DNA of 64,000 nt from DASUCS01 sp041166385 (GTDB taxonomy: Bacteria > Actinomycetota > Acidimicrobiia > Acidimicrobiales > JACDCH01): contig JBEEFW010000098.1 in assembly GCA_041166385.1 (NCBI GenBank), positions 1-64,000 on the forward strand, given 5' to 3'. The notes under the pieces were generated by a model that saw only the letters and a program-made list of their open reading frames with translations, had not been told where the DNA came from and did not search any database. The translations under genes were made by a program, and so were the position numbers. Below, in pieces: positions 18,037 through 26,275 of this stretch; the first letter of the stretch is position 1; every line of letters starts with the position of its first letter.

Positions 18037-21000
18037 GCTTCGGACCGCTCCTGCACCCGCCAACGCCACAGGCGCCGGATCGCGATGACCCACAGGGCCA
18101 CTTGGATGGCGAGCAGTACGTAGCGCGAGATCGGCGTGTTGAAACGCAACGACGCGGTGCCGCCCTGGTCGACTCGGAACTCGTTCGCCCATCCGAAGGC
18201 TTTCGCGCGCGGCGCGGCGCGACCGTCGACGGTCAGCGACCAGCGCGGCGACGAGGCATCCCCGAGATAGATGACGGAGTCGGCGTTCACCGCACCCTTC
18301 GCGCTGGCGTAGCCCGACGTGTCGGTGAGAACTGGCGGCGAGCTCGAGAGATCAGTTGCCGCGGCGGCATCGAAGAACGGTGATCGCGTCGCCGCGTCGA
18401 TCGCCGGCCCCTTCAACTCGGTGCGGATCGGCGCCCACGACACGTTCCGATACACGTGCAAGTGCGGATCGGCGAGCACCTCCTGCAGGTCGAGTTGCTC
18501 ACCGAGCGCGCGTTCGACGTCGCGCGGCATCGGACGGGCGTCGCCACTCGATAGCGCGCTCTCGCCCTGGACGACGAAGTAGCGCACGCCCATCGGCGCT
18601 ACGAGTCGCCCGAGGCGGCTCGTGTCTCGTGCTTGCGCGAGGTGGAGCGCGTCGGCCACGAGGCTGGTCGCGCCGTCGGACGAGCCTGCCCACCGGTCTT
18701 CGACGGTCGGAAGCCCGTGGTCGGTGGTGGCGTACGCGACGCCGTCGCTGAGCCGCCAGCCCTGCAGCGGCAACACGTCGGGATCGCCCAGCCACACGAC
18801 CCGGAACGGCCCGTTGGTGGCCTGCTCCTCGTGGAGGAACGCGAGCACCGGCTCGTAGCTCTGGTCGGGCGCCCGCCAGCGGCCATCGAACATCGCTCCG
18901 AGCACGGGCAGGATCCCGATCGCGAGTGCCAGCCCCGCGACCACGGGAGCGATCTGCCGCCAGCCGAACCGGTAGCCCGACAGATCCATCTCGAAGGCAA
19001 CGACGCCGAGCGCCGCACTCATCGCCAGCGCCACCGCGGCTGGCGCGAGCAACGCTTCGGGCGGGCCGAGCGACAGGTCGAACCACGACTGTTGCCCGAT
19101 CCATGCAACGGTCCAGCAGGTGAGCGCCAGCGTCCACGCTCGCGTAGCCCATGCCATGCGCCAATCCCGTCCGAAGACGAGCGGAAGCGCGGCGACGACG
19201 AGGAACACGAGCCCGACTGGTCCGCCACCGATCGGACCCACGTGGAAGCGCATCAATTCGCCGATGCCGAGACGCGCGCTGTCGGATCGCACTCCCCCGA
19301 TCGCGGACCATTGGCTGCCTGGCAGCACGAAGTCGAGCGTCCACGGCACGTGCAGCACCACCGCGAGTGCCGATGCCCCGAGGGCCGTCCCGATGATCCG
19401 GCCGCCACCGCGGGGCCGGCCGGCGAGCAACCCGCCGAGGGCGAGACCCAGCGCGACGACCGGGACGACGAAGACCATGATCGGCACGAACGCCGCAAGC
19501 ACAGCGAGCACGAGCCCGACGCCGACGATGGTGCGGCTCAGCGATGGTCGAGGGCGGTCGAACGGCTCCGCCGCGACCGAACGCACGAGCACTCCCACGA
19601 TCCACGGCGCCGCGGCCCACACCATGAGCCCGCCCCAGCGCCCGCGCGCGATCGCGTCGTACGGCAACGGGATGGCGAGGTAGGTGACGAGCCCCACGAG
19701 GCGAGCGTTCGTCGACCTCAACTCTGGAGTCAGCCGCCAGGCGCCGGCGATCCCCACCGGCAGTGCGAGCACGAACAACAATCGGCGCAGCAGTGACATC
19801 GCTCCGAGCAAGGGCAGGCCGAGCACGCCGAGGACTGCGTACGCGGTCGGCGCGGGTGACTCGGAGCCGAGGCCGGCGCTGCGCCAGCCACTGAACCACT
19901 CGGTGAACAAGGTCCACGGTCGGCTCGGAAAGTTCGGGAAGTCAGCGAAGGCGGGAAGCTTGCCGATCAGCAACTGGCGGGAGCCGAACAGCACCACGAC
20001 GATGACTGCGGTCCACACCGCGAGGGCAGTGCGCAGCGGTCCCGCTCGGAAAGAACCGGCGAGATCGCGCCCCGCGCTCGTGACGGATTGCAGGCGATCG
20101 TCGCCGTGGCTCGTGAGCTGCCCGCGCAGGAACGCCACGATGCGCGCCGAGCCGCGCACCTGAAGCCGACGCACCTCAGTGTCAGGCAGCTGTCGCACCG
20201 CGGCCAGCGCCTCGCGGTTGGCGCGTAACTCGTCGCGCCTCGCGAAGTTCCACCGCCATGCCGAGATCAGGTCGCCCGCGACCTGACGCCGGCCGGCGAG
20301 GCCCGCATAGACGACCTCGATGCACGTGAGCGCCACCGCTTGTGGAACGACACGAGCGCGATGCCACGGCCCGTAGCACGTGAGCATCGTGCGCAGTCGG
20401 TGACGCGTTGCGAGCACGCGGCGATCCTCGATGGGACGGGCGTTGCTACCGGCCTCGACATGACGCACGACCGCGGCCGGTGCCGCGATGACCCGCGCGC
20501 CGGCCACCTGCGCGCGCCACGACAGATCGAGGTCCTCGCCGAGGAGATGGATCGCCGGGTCGAAGCCGCGCAGCACCCCGAACAGGTCGGCGCGCACCAA
20601 CGTGCAGCCGCCCGGCGCACAGAACACGTCTCGCACCGAGTCGTGCTGCTCCTGGTCGAGCTCGCCGACCTCGACGAGCGCAGCCGGAACACCAGTCTTG
20701 TCGGCCGACTGGCCGACGCTCACGATGCGGGTCGGGTCATCCCATTCCACGACCTTCGGAGTGACCACGCCGGCGTTCGAGCGGAACGCCTCCTCGACCA
20801 TGGCTCGCACGGCGTCGGGCGCGAGGGCGATGTCGTCGTGGCAGAACAGGTAGAAGGCCGCACCCTCGACGACGTGGAGCACCTCGTTGGCGGCGACGGC
20901 GAACCCGGGGTTGACGTCGAGCCGGCGGACGTAGGCCGATGGCAGGACCCGGGCGATGGCCGCGGTCGGGTCGTCGCCACTGTCGGTGTCGACCACCAGC

Positions 21001-21167
21001 ACCGACAGGGCGAGGTAGTCCTGGTCGCGGAGCGAGAGCAGCGTCTCCTCGAACCAGTCACCGGGGTCATGGGTGATGACGACGGCCACGACGGCCGGGG
21101 GCACGGCCGCCTCGGCGAGGGGGTCGAAGTCGGCTTCCTCGGCAGCGTTGTCGGGGGCGTCGACCAC
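18033..21167 (-). CDS. Large membrane GT2 glycosyltransferase (GT-A domain fused to polytopic membrane region)
   Basis: A 1044-residue protein. Residues 25-260 form a GT-A domain: AVVITHDPGDWFEETLLSL, LVVDTDSGDD, CHDDIALAPDAV (metal-binding DD) and HLLGEDLDLSWRAQVAG. A short linker with a helix near 290-310 follows. Residues about 375-750 carry ten or more hydrophobic helices. The last 280 residues include a soluble part (WLGDPDVLPLQGWRL) and a final helix near 1020-1036. This architecture matches actinobacterial envelope glycosyltransferases that build lipid-linked or surface glycans; sugar specificity is unknown. It starts with GTG at 21167, 9 bases after a TAGGTT element, and is coupled to the DUF5719 gene. 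Confidence 0.85.
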   Translation of the reverse strand: MVDAPDNAAEEADFDPLAEAAVPPAVVAVVITHDPGDWFEETLLSLRDQDYLALSVLVVDTDSGDDPTAAIARVLPSAYVRRLDVNPGFAVAANEVLHVVEGAAFYLFCHDDIALAPDAVRAMVEEAFRSNAGVVTPKVVEWDDPTRIVSVGQSADKTGVPAALVEVGELDQEQHDSVRDVFCAPGGCTLVRADLFGVLRGFDPAIHLLGEDLDLSWRAQVAGARVIAAPAAVVRHVEAGSNARPIEDRRVLATRHRLRTMLTCYGPWHRARVVPQAVALTCIEVVYAGLAGRRQVAGDLISAWRWNFARRDELRANREALAAVRQLPDTEVRRLQVRGSARIVAFLRGQLTSHGDDRLQSVTSAGRDLAGSFRAGPLRTALAVWTAVIVVVLFGSRQLLIGKLPAFADFPNFPSRPWTLFTEWFSGWRSAGLGSESPAPTAYAVLGVLGLPLLGAMSLLRRLLFVLALPVGIAGAWRLTPELRSTNARLVGLVTYLAIPLPYDAIARGRWGGLMVWAAAPWIVGVLVRSVAAEPFDRPRPSLSRTIVGVGLVLAVLAAFVPIMVFVVPVVALGLALGGLLAGRPRGGGRIIGTALGASALAVVLHVPWTLDFVLPGSQWSAIGGVRSDSARLGIGELMRFHVGPIGGGPVGLVFLVVAALPLVFGRDWRMAWATRAWTLALTCWTVAWIGQQSWFDLSLGPPEALLAPAAVALAMSAALGVVAFEMDLSGYRFGWRQIAPVVAGLALAIGILPVLGAMFDGRWRAPDQSYEPVLAFLHEEQATNGPFRVVWLGDPDVLPLQGWRLSDGVAYATTDHGLPTVEDRWAGSSDGATSLVADALHLAQARDTSRLGRLVAPMGVRYFVVQGESALSSGDARPMPRDVERALGEQLDLQEVLADPHLHVYRNVSWAPIRTELKGPAIDAATRSPFFDAAAATDLSSSPPVLTDTSGYASAKGAVNADSVIYLGDASSPRWSLTVDGRAAPRAKAFGWANEFRVDQGGTASLRFNTPISRYVLLAIQVALWVIAIRRLWRWRVQERSEA

Positions 21168-21176
21168 GATCGAGTC

Positions 21177-21182
21177 AACCTA
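21177..21182 (-). promoter_or_regulatory. Candidate -10 (TAGGTT) giving a near-leaderless GT2 mRNA
   Basis: TAGGTT on the minus strand ends 9 bases before the GTG at 21167. The TANNNT form and short distance fit transcription starting at or within a couple of bases of the start codon. No Shine-Dalgarno is visible. Confidence 0.4.
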
Positions 21183-21228
21183 ATCCGGGTCTCGTGCCCA
21201 TACGTGACGCGTGTCTCCGGGCCCTTGC

Positions 21229-21257
21229 TTGCAATAGTTTGCACTTGTGCGTATGGT
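21229..21257 (+). promoter_or_regulatory. Sigma-70-like promoter with palindromic TTGCAA half-sites
   Basis: TTGCAA (21229-21234), a 17-base spacer and TATGGT (21252-21257) form a good housekeeping promoter for the gene at 21296. The -35 lies inside GCTTGCAA (21227-21234), which is inverted as TTGCAAGC (21257-21264). A further TTTGCAC lies between. The symmetric half-sites flanking the promoter could be an operator. Confidence 0.5.
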
Positions 21258-21295
21258 TGCAAGCGTCCGTTCGACCCACCGTGGAGGTGGCCAAG

Positions 21296-21673
21296 ATGCC
21301 CGAGATCCGCTCGCCGAAGTCTGCTGCCGAGGATCTCACCAAGGTGGCCAAGGACGCGTTCTACGTGTCCGTTGGCCTCGCCGTGATCGCCTTCCAGAAG
21401 CTGCAGGTGCAGCGTCAAGAGCTGCGCAAGCAGGTGACCGGTCAGGTCGACGACGCCAAATCCCAGCTCCAGTCGCTGACGAAGCTGTTCGATGACCGCG
21501 TCAAGGTCGTGGAGGAGCGCCTCGAGGGCGTCGAGACACGGTTCGAGTCGCTGCTCGACCAGCTGGAGGAGCGCCTGCCCGAGCAGGCCCGTGAAGTCGC
21601 CAAGCAAGCCCGCACGGCCGCCAAGGACGCCCGCACTCAAGTGCGGGGCCTGGTCGGCCGCGGCGCGGCCTGA
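21296..21673 (+). CDS. Small phasin/HBHA-like helical coiled-coil protein
   Basis: A 125-residue protein that is almost entirely helical. A mildly hydrophobic stretch (FYVSVGLAVIAFQKL, about residues 18-32) precedes a long charged coil with heptad-like Leu/Val spacing (VDDAKSQLQSLTKLFDDRVKVVEERLEGV). The Lys/Ala/Arg-rich end (AKQARTAAKDARTQVRGLVGRGAA) resembles the tails of heparin-binding hemagglutinin and phasin-like proteins. I cannot assign a function; surface, granule or nucleoid association are all possible. The ATG has GGAGG 8 bases upstream, a sigma-70-like promoter precedes it, and a hairpin follows, so it is a self-contained unit. Confidence 0.75.
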   Translation: MPEIRSPKSAAEDLTKVAKDAFYVSVGLAVIAFQKLQVQRQELRKQVTGQVDDAKSQLQSLTKLFDDRVKVVEERLEGVETRFESLLDQLEERLPEQAREVAKQARTAAKDARTQVRGLVGRGAA

Positions 21674-21708
21674 ACCGCTCCCCATCGCGCCGTCGATCGG
21701 CGCCCTGT

Positions 21709-21747
21709 CGACACCCCCGGTCGGTCCCCCCTCGGCCGGGGGTGTCG
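21709..21747 (+). terminator. GC-rich terminator hairpin
   Basis: CGACACCCCCGG (21709-21720) pairs perfectly with CCGGGGGTGTCG (21736-21747) across a 15-base loop. It lies 36 bases after the stop of the coiled-coil gene and before the glycosyltransferase gene at 21837. No U-tract is present. Confidence 0.65.
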
Positions 21748-21836
21748 CGCGTCCCCCTTCGAACTCGGGGTCGTTGTGCGGGTCATGAGCGGCGTAAGTA
21801 CCCCGAGTTCGTGGGGCGTGCGAGGATCCCGCGCTG

Positions 21837-22937
21837 ATGCGTCTCGGCTTTGACGTCACCTCGTTGCTCGACCGCCGCACCGGGGTGGGCGCGTTCACCA
21901 GCGAACTGCTGACGCGCGTCGCGCAACACGACGACATCGACGTCGTCGGCTACTCCGTCTCGTGGCGGGGACGCGACCGCCTGAGCGATCTCGTGCCCAG
22001 CGGCGTCGAGGTGGCAACCCGGCCCAGCGCGGCGCAGCCGCTGCGGCAGTTCTGGCGGCGCGTGAACTGGCCGCCGATCACCTGGTGGACCGGCAAGGTC
22101 GATGTCGTGCACGGTCCCAACTTCGTTGTGCCCCCCGGCGGGGGCGCGGCCGAGCTCGTCACCGTCCACGACCTCACGTTCGTCCGCTTCCCCGAGCTGT
22201 GCACGAGCGACACGTTGCAGTATCCCGACCTCATCCGCCGCGCGCTACGACGGGGCGCGCACGTGCACGCCGTGTCTGAGTTCGTTGCGTCAGAAGTCAC
22301 CGATGTGTTCGCCGTCGAAGCCGATCGAGTGCACGTGGTGCCGAACGGGATCGATCGAGCCGCGCCCGGCAACGCGTCCGCGGGCCATCGGGTCGCTGGG
22401 AGCGAGCGTTACGTTCTCGCGGTCGGGACGATCGAACCGCGCAAGGACTTCCCTCTCCTCGTCGACGCGTTCGACATGGTTGCGGCTGACGTTCCTGATG
22501 TTCGCCTCGTGATCGCCGGCCAGGACGGATGGGGGACCGAAGCCTTCGAAGCCGCCTTGGCCCGCGCCCAACATCGCGACCGCGTGGTGCGGACGGGATG
22601 GGTGGACGATCGAGCACGCGCCGATCTGCTCGCAGGAGCGAGTGTCTTTGCCTACCCCTCCCGCTACGAGGGGTTCGGTCTGCCGCCGCTCGAAGCGATG
22701 GCCGCAGGCGTCCCCGTGGTGGCCACGCGCGCTGGCGCGCTTCCGCAGGTGCTCGGCGATGCGGCGGCGTACGTCGAGTCCGGCGATGCCGACGGGCTAG
22801 CCGGCGCCATCGCGACCCTGCTGACCGACGCCTCGCCGCGCGCCGCCCTGATCGACCGCGGCCTGACCCAAGCGGCGCAGTACTCGTGGGACGCATGCGC
22901 CGCTGGCGTTGTTCAGCTCTACCGGCGCCTCTGCTAG
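21837..22937 (+). CDS. GT4-family glycosyltransferase
   Basis: A 366-residue GT-B enzyme. The N-terminal domain opens MRLGFDVTSLLDRRTGVGAFTSELL and contains LVTVHDLTFVRFPELC. The C-terminal domain holds the nucleotide-sugar region: AVGTIEPRKDFPLLVDAF, then ASVFAYPSRYEGFGLPPLEAMAAGVPVVA with the EX7E-type glutamates. Length and motifs are typical of mannosyl- or rhamnosyltransferases, but the sugar cannot be read. It is followed by rmd after 9 bases, so it may use the GDP-deoxyhexose made by the gmd/rmd pair. Confidence 0.88.
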   Translation: MRLGFDVTSLLDRRTGVGAFTSELLTRVAQHDDIDVVGYSVSWRGRDRLSDLVPSGVEVATRPSAAQPLRQFWRRVNWPPITWWTGKVDVVHGPNFVVPPGGGAAELVTVHDLTFVRFPELCTSDTLQYPDLIRRALRRGAHVHAVSEFVASEVTDVFAVEADRVHVVPNGIDRAAPGNASAGHRVAGSERYVLAVGTIEPRKDFPLLVDAFDMVAADVPDVRLVIAGQDGWGTEAFEAALARAQHRDRVVRTGWVDDRARADLLAGASVFAYPSRYEGFGLPPLEAMAAGVPVVATRAGALPQVLGDAAAYVESGDADGLAGAIATLLTDASPRAALIDRGLTQAAQYSWDACAAGVVQLYRRLC

Positions 22938-22946
22938 ACCGCACAG

Positions 22947-23870
22947 GTGCGCGCGCTCGTCACCGGAGTCAGCGGCTTCGTAGGCCACCATCTCGTCGAG
23001 CACCTGCGCGCGATGGGCGACGACGTCGAAGGTTGCGACCGGGCCGACGGCAGCGTCGAGATCAGCGATCTGGCCTCGGTGAAGCGTGTCGTCGAGCGCG
23101 TGCGCCCGGAGGTCGTGTACCACCTCGCCGGCTGGAGCGATGTCGGCGGTTCGTGGGCCGCGCCCGTCGAGGTGTTCCGCGCCAATGCGGAAGGAACGCT
23201 CAACGTGCTGCTCGCCTCCGCGGAAGCAGGCGTCGAGCGCGTGCTGGCTGTGTCGAGCGCAGATGTGTACGGCATCGTCAGCGAGGACGAGCTACCGATC
23301 ACGGAAGACGCCGCGCTGCGTCCGGTCACGCCCTACGCCGCGAGCAAGGTCGCCGCGGACTATCTCGCGTTGCAAGCATGGCTCGGCGGGGGGCTGCCCG
23401 TTCTCCGCGCGCGCGCGTTCAATCACCTCGGCCCGGGCCAGATGCCGCGGTTCGTGGCTCCTGCTCTGGCCGAGCGCATCGCCCGCAACGAAATCGACGG
23501 TGGCACGGTCGTGCCCGTCGGCAACCTGACGGCGCGGCGCGACTTCACCGACGTTCGCGACGTGGTGCGGGCCTACCGCTTGTTGATCGAGCGCGGCGAG
23601 CCTGGCGAGGCGTACAACGTGTGCTCCGGGCGCGCGGTGTCGGTGCAGGAGCTCGCCGAGGCGTTGCTGACCATGGCGCGCCGGCCGATGGAACTGACGC
23701 CTGATCCCGAGCTCGAGCGTCCGGTCGATGTGCCGGTGCTCCTCGGCGACTACTCCCGGCTGCGTGCCGCGACTGGATGGGCGCCGACGATTCCGCTTGA
23801 ACAGACGCTCGAGGATCTGCTCGACGACATGCGAGGCCGAATCAGCTCGGACGCGAACGACGGGCCCTGA
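22947..23870 (+). CDS. rmd: GDP-4-keto-6-deoxymannose reductase-like SDR enzyme
   Basis: A 307-residue extended SDR protein. The NAD(P) motif is GVSGFVGHH (residues 7-15). Catalytic residues lie in VSSADVYG and PYAASKVAADY (Tyr-x3-Lys). The fold entry AFNHLGPGQMPRFVAPALAERIA is typical of the RMD/fucose-synthase branch. It would reduce GDP-4-keto-6-deoxymannose to GDP-D-rhamnose. The dehydratase gmd lies just downstream, interrupted by a convergent regulator gene. The start is GTG at 22947. An alternative role as another GDP- or dTDP-ketohexose reductase cannot be excluded. Confidence 0.8.
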   Translation: MRALVTGVSGFVGHHLVEHLRAMGDDVEGCDRADGSVEISDLASVKRVVERVRPEVVYHLAGWSDVGGSWAAPVEVFRANAEGTLNVLLASAEAGVERVLAVSSADVYGIVSEDELPITEDAALRPVTPYAASKVAADYLALQAWLGGGLPVLRARAFNHLGPGQMPRFVAPALAERIARNEIDGGTVVPVGNLTARRDFTDVRDVVRAYRLLIERGEPGEAYNVCSGRAVSVQELAEALLTMARRPMELTPDPELERPVDVPVLLGDYSRLRAATGWAPTIPLEQTLEDLLDDMRGRISSDANDGP

Positions 23871-24312
23871 CGGCGGCGCGGGCCTCCTGCACCAGCTCGC
23901 GCTCTCGTAGGTCGAGAGACCGATCATCGATGACCCGCAACCGCGCGTCCCACTCGTCGAGCACGCGCCGCTCGTCCGTGCCGTTGGTGCGCTCGAGCCA
24001 GGCAAGGTCGTTGTCGAGCAGCAGCAGCAGGGCCTCGACCTCCGTGTACCGCGCCGCTACTGCGGGGAGGCGATCGGCCTTCGCTCGCGGGTAGAAGGTG
24101 CCCGCCACGAGCTCGCGGGGCTCGATCTTGAACAGCCCGGCGAGCAGGACGACCGTGCGTTCCCCCGGCACCGCCATTCCCGCCTCGAGGTGCGAGACGG
24201 CCGTGCGCGAGACCGCCAGCCGGTCGGCGAGCTCGTGTTGGGTCAGCCCGAGCTTGGTCCGATGGGCGGCGATGCGACGGCCGAGGCTCTCACCGATCGG
24301 TTCTTCGCGCAC
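23842..24312 (-). CDS. XRE-family transcriptional regulator
   Basis: A 156-residue protein with an N-terminal Cro/C1-type helix-turn-helix (residues 8-70: GLTQHELADRLAVSRTAVSHLEAG). A helical C-terminal half follows, rich in Leu, Glu and Arg, with no recognised ligand domain. The start is GTG at 24312. It is transcribed divergently from gmd, sharing a compact promoter region, and its end overlaps rmd by 29 bases. Position between gmd and rmd makes control of GDP-deoxyhexose synthesis the simplest idea, but this is inference from context. Confidence 0.82.
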   Translation of the reverse strand: MREEPIGESLGRRIAAHRTKLGLTQHELADRLAVSRTAVSHLEAGMAVPGERTVVLLAGLFKIEPRELVAGTFYPRAKADRLPAVAARYTEVEALLLLLDNDLAWLERTNGTDERRVLDEWDARLRVIDDRSLDLRERELVQEARAAVRARRSRPS

Positions 24313-24347
24313 GCGCCAACCCAGTTCGCAGACGGCAGGACCGACAC

Positions 24348-24357
24348 AGCGTAAAAC
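24348..24357. promoter_or_regulatory. Overlapping divergent -10 elements between the XRE gene and gmd
   Basis: On the minus strand TACGCT (24348-24353) points to the XRE gene. On the plus strand TAAAAC (24352-24357) lies 6 bases before a GTG at 24364 of gmd. The two elements share the TA at 24352-24353. The forward element is a weak match, so confidence is moderate. Confidence 0.35.
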
Positions 24358-25338
24358 GTGGTCGTGGCCAATCGCGCACTCATCACCGGCATCACCGGCC
24401 AAGACGGCTCTTATTTGGCCGAATTGCTCCTGTCGAAGGGCTACGAGGTGATCGGCATGGTTCGCCGGAGCAGCACGGTGAACTTCGAGCGCATCGCCCA
24501 CATCCAGGATCAGCTCCAACTCGTCCCGGGCGACCTGCTCGATGAAGTGTCGATGATCAGCATCCTGCAGGAGCACCGTCCGAGCGAGGTCTACAACCTC
24601 GCGGCACAGTCGTTCATCCCACCGTCGTGGTCGCAGCCCGTGTTCACCGGAGAAGCCACGGCGCTCGGTGTCACTCGAATTCTCGATGCGATTCGTATCG
24701 TCGACCCCGACATCCGCTTCTACCAGGCGAGCTCCAGCGAGATGTTCGGCAAGGTGCTCGAGGTGCCGCAGACCGAGAAAACGCCGTTCTACCCCCGCTC
24801 GCCGTACGGCGTCGCCAAGGTGTACGGGCATTGGATCACCGTCAACTATCGCGAGTCGTACGGCCTGCACGCGACGAGCGGCATCCTCTTCAACCACGAA
24901 TCCCCCCGACGCGGCCTGGAGTTCTCGACGCGCAAGATCAGCCACGGGGTCGCGCAGATCGCGCTCGGGCTCGCCAAAGAGCTGCGGCTGGGCAATCTCG
25001 ACCCGCAGCGCGACTGGGGGTTCGCCGGCGATTACGTCGAGGCGATGTGGCTCATGCTCCAGCAGCCGGAAGCGACCGACTACGTCGTCTCCACGGACGA
25101 GACGCACTCGGTGCGCGAGCTCTGCGAGCTGGCCTTCGGCCACGTCGGGCTCGACTACGAACAGCACGTCGTGCAGGACGAGCAGTTCTTCCGGCCCGCC
25201 GAGGTCGACCTGCTGGTCGGTGACTCGAAGAAGGCGCGCGCCACGCTCGGTTGGAAGCCGAAGGTGGACTTTCCCGACCTGGTCAAGATGATGGTCGACG
25301 CGGACATCGCGCTCCTCGAGAGCGAGCGCCGCCCGTAG
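24358..25338 (+). CDS. gmd: GDP-mannose 4,6-dehydratase
   Basis: A 326-residue SDR enzyme converting GDP-D-mannose to GDP-4-keto-6-deoxymannose. Motifs are GITGQDGSYLAELLL (cofactor binding), YNLAAQSFIPPSW, the catalytic SSSEMFGKV, and PRSPYGVAKVYGHWI (Tyr-x3-Lys). ILFNHESPRRG and WGFAGDYVEAMW are diagnostic for GMD. Length is slightly below the 340-370 of many homologues. Either GTG 24358 or GTG 24364 may be used; the latter is 6 bases after a candidate -10. It pairs functionally with rmd, and the GDP-mannose would come from the guanylyltransferase encoded at 28 kb. Confidence 0.93.
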   Translation: MVVANRALITGITGQDGSYLAELLLSKGYEVIGMVRRSSTVNFERIAHIQDQLQLVPGDLLDEVSMISILQEHRPSEVYNLAAQSFIPPSWSQPVFTGEATALGVTRILDAIRIVDPDIRFYQASSSEMFGKVLEVPQTEKTPFYPRSPYGVAKVYGHWITVNYRESYGLHATSGILFNHESPRRGLEFSTRKISHGVAQIALGLAKELRLGNLDPQRDWGFAGDYVEAMWLMLQQPEATDYVVSTDETHSVRELCELAFGHVGLDYEQHVVQDEQFFRPAEVDLLVGDSKKARATLGWKPKVDFPDLVKMMVDADIALLESERRP

Positions 25339-25348
25339 TGCACGAGCC

Positions 25349-26275
25349 GTGATCACCGTCCTCGCCGGCGGCGTCGGGGCGGCTCGATTCTTGCGCGGAC
25401 TCATCGACGTCGTCCCGGCGGCGGACGTGACCGCGATCGTCAACGTGGGCGACGACCTCGTGCTGCACGGGCTGCACATCAGCCCCGACCTCGACACCGT
25501 CACCTACACACTCGCCGGGGCGATCAACACAGAGACGGGCTGGGGCCTCGCCGGCGAGACGTGGCAGGCGATGGACACCCTCGAGCACTACGGGGGCCAA
25601 AGCTGGTTCCGGCTCGGCGACCGCGACCTCGGCACGCACCTGTACCGCACGCAGCGGTTGGCCGAAGGAGCTCCGCTGTCGACGGTGACCGCCGAGATCG
25701 CGCGAGCGTGGGAGCTGGCGGTACGGCTCCTGCCCGCCAGCGACGATGCGCTGCGCACGATGGTGACCGTCGCCGGCGAGGGCGAGATCGGCTTTCAGGA
25801 CTACTTCGTCGGTCGGCAACACGCCGTGGCCGTGACGAGTGTGCGGTTCGACGGGGAGGGCACGGCGCAGCCCGCCCCCGGCGTCATCGACGCGATCGGC
25901 GACGCGGGGGTCGTCGTGATCGCGCCATCGAACCCGATCGTGTCGATCGGACCGGTGCTGGCCGTCAACGATGTGCGCGACGCGATGATCGCGCGCCGCG
26001 CCCACAACGTCGCCGTGTCCCCGATCGTCGCAGGGGCCGCGCTCAAAGGTCCGGCCGACAGGATGCTGCGCGAGCTCGGGCACGAGCCGTCGGTGGTCGG
26101 CGTGGCCAAGCTCTACGCCGAGCTCGCCTCCGTGCTCGTCGTCGACGACGCCGACGCCGAGCTGGCCAGCGAGGTGGAAGCCGCTGGGATGCGGTGTCTC
26201 GTCGTACCCTCGGTGATGTCGTCTCCGGCGATTGCGGCCTCATTGGCGCGCGCCACGCTCGAGGCCGTCGGGTGA
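25349..26275 (+). CDS. cofD: 2-phospho-L-lactate transferase CofD/FbiA
   Basis: A 308-residue protein that joins the phospho-carboxylic side chain to FO (7,8-didemethyl-8-hydroxy-5-deazariboflavin) in coenzyme F420 synthesis. The N-terminus ITVLAGGVGAARFLRGL is the family signature. TAIVNVGDDLVLHGLHISPDLDTV follows, with the FO-site segment GWGLAGETWQAM and later SNPIVSIGPVL. It starts with GTG 10 bases after the gmd stop and overlaps cofE by one base. The encoded cofactor would serve the LLM oxidoreductase at 6.3-7.3 kb. Confidence 0.95.
   Translation: MITVLAGGVGAARFLRGLIDVVPAADVTAIVNVGDDLVLHGLHISPDLDTVTYTLAGAINTETGWGLAGETWQAMDTLEHYGGQSWFRLGDRDLGTHLYRTQRLAEGAPLSTVTAEIARAWELAVRLLPASDDALRTMVTVAGEGEIGFQDYFVGRQHAVAVTSVRFDGEGTAQPAPGVIDAIGDAGVVVIAPSNPIVSIGPVLAVNDVRDAMIARRAHNVAVSPIVAGAALKGPADRMLRELGHEPSVVGVAKLYAELASVLVVDDADAELASEVEAAGMRCLVVPSVMSSPAIAASLARATLEAVG

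Noticed and set aside
24313..25503. Long upstream extension of the XRE regulator frame across gmd
   Set aside because: The helix-turn-helix starts just after GTG 24312; the extension is antisense to gmd.
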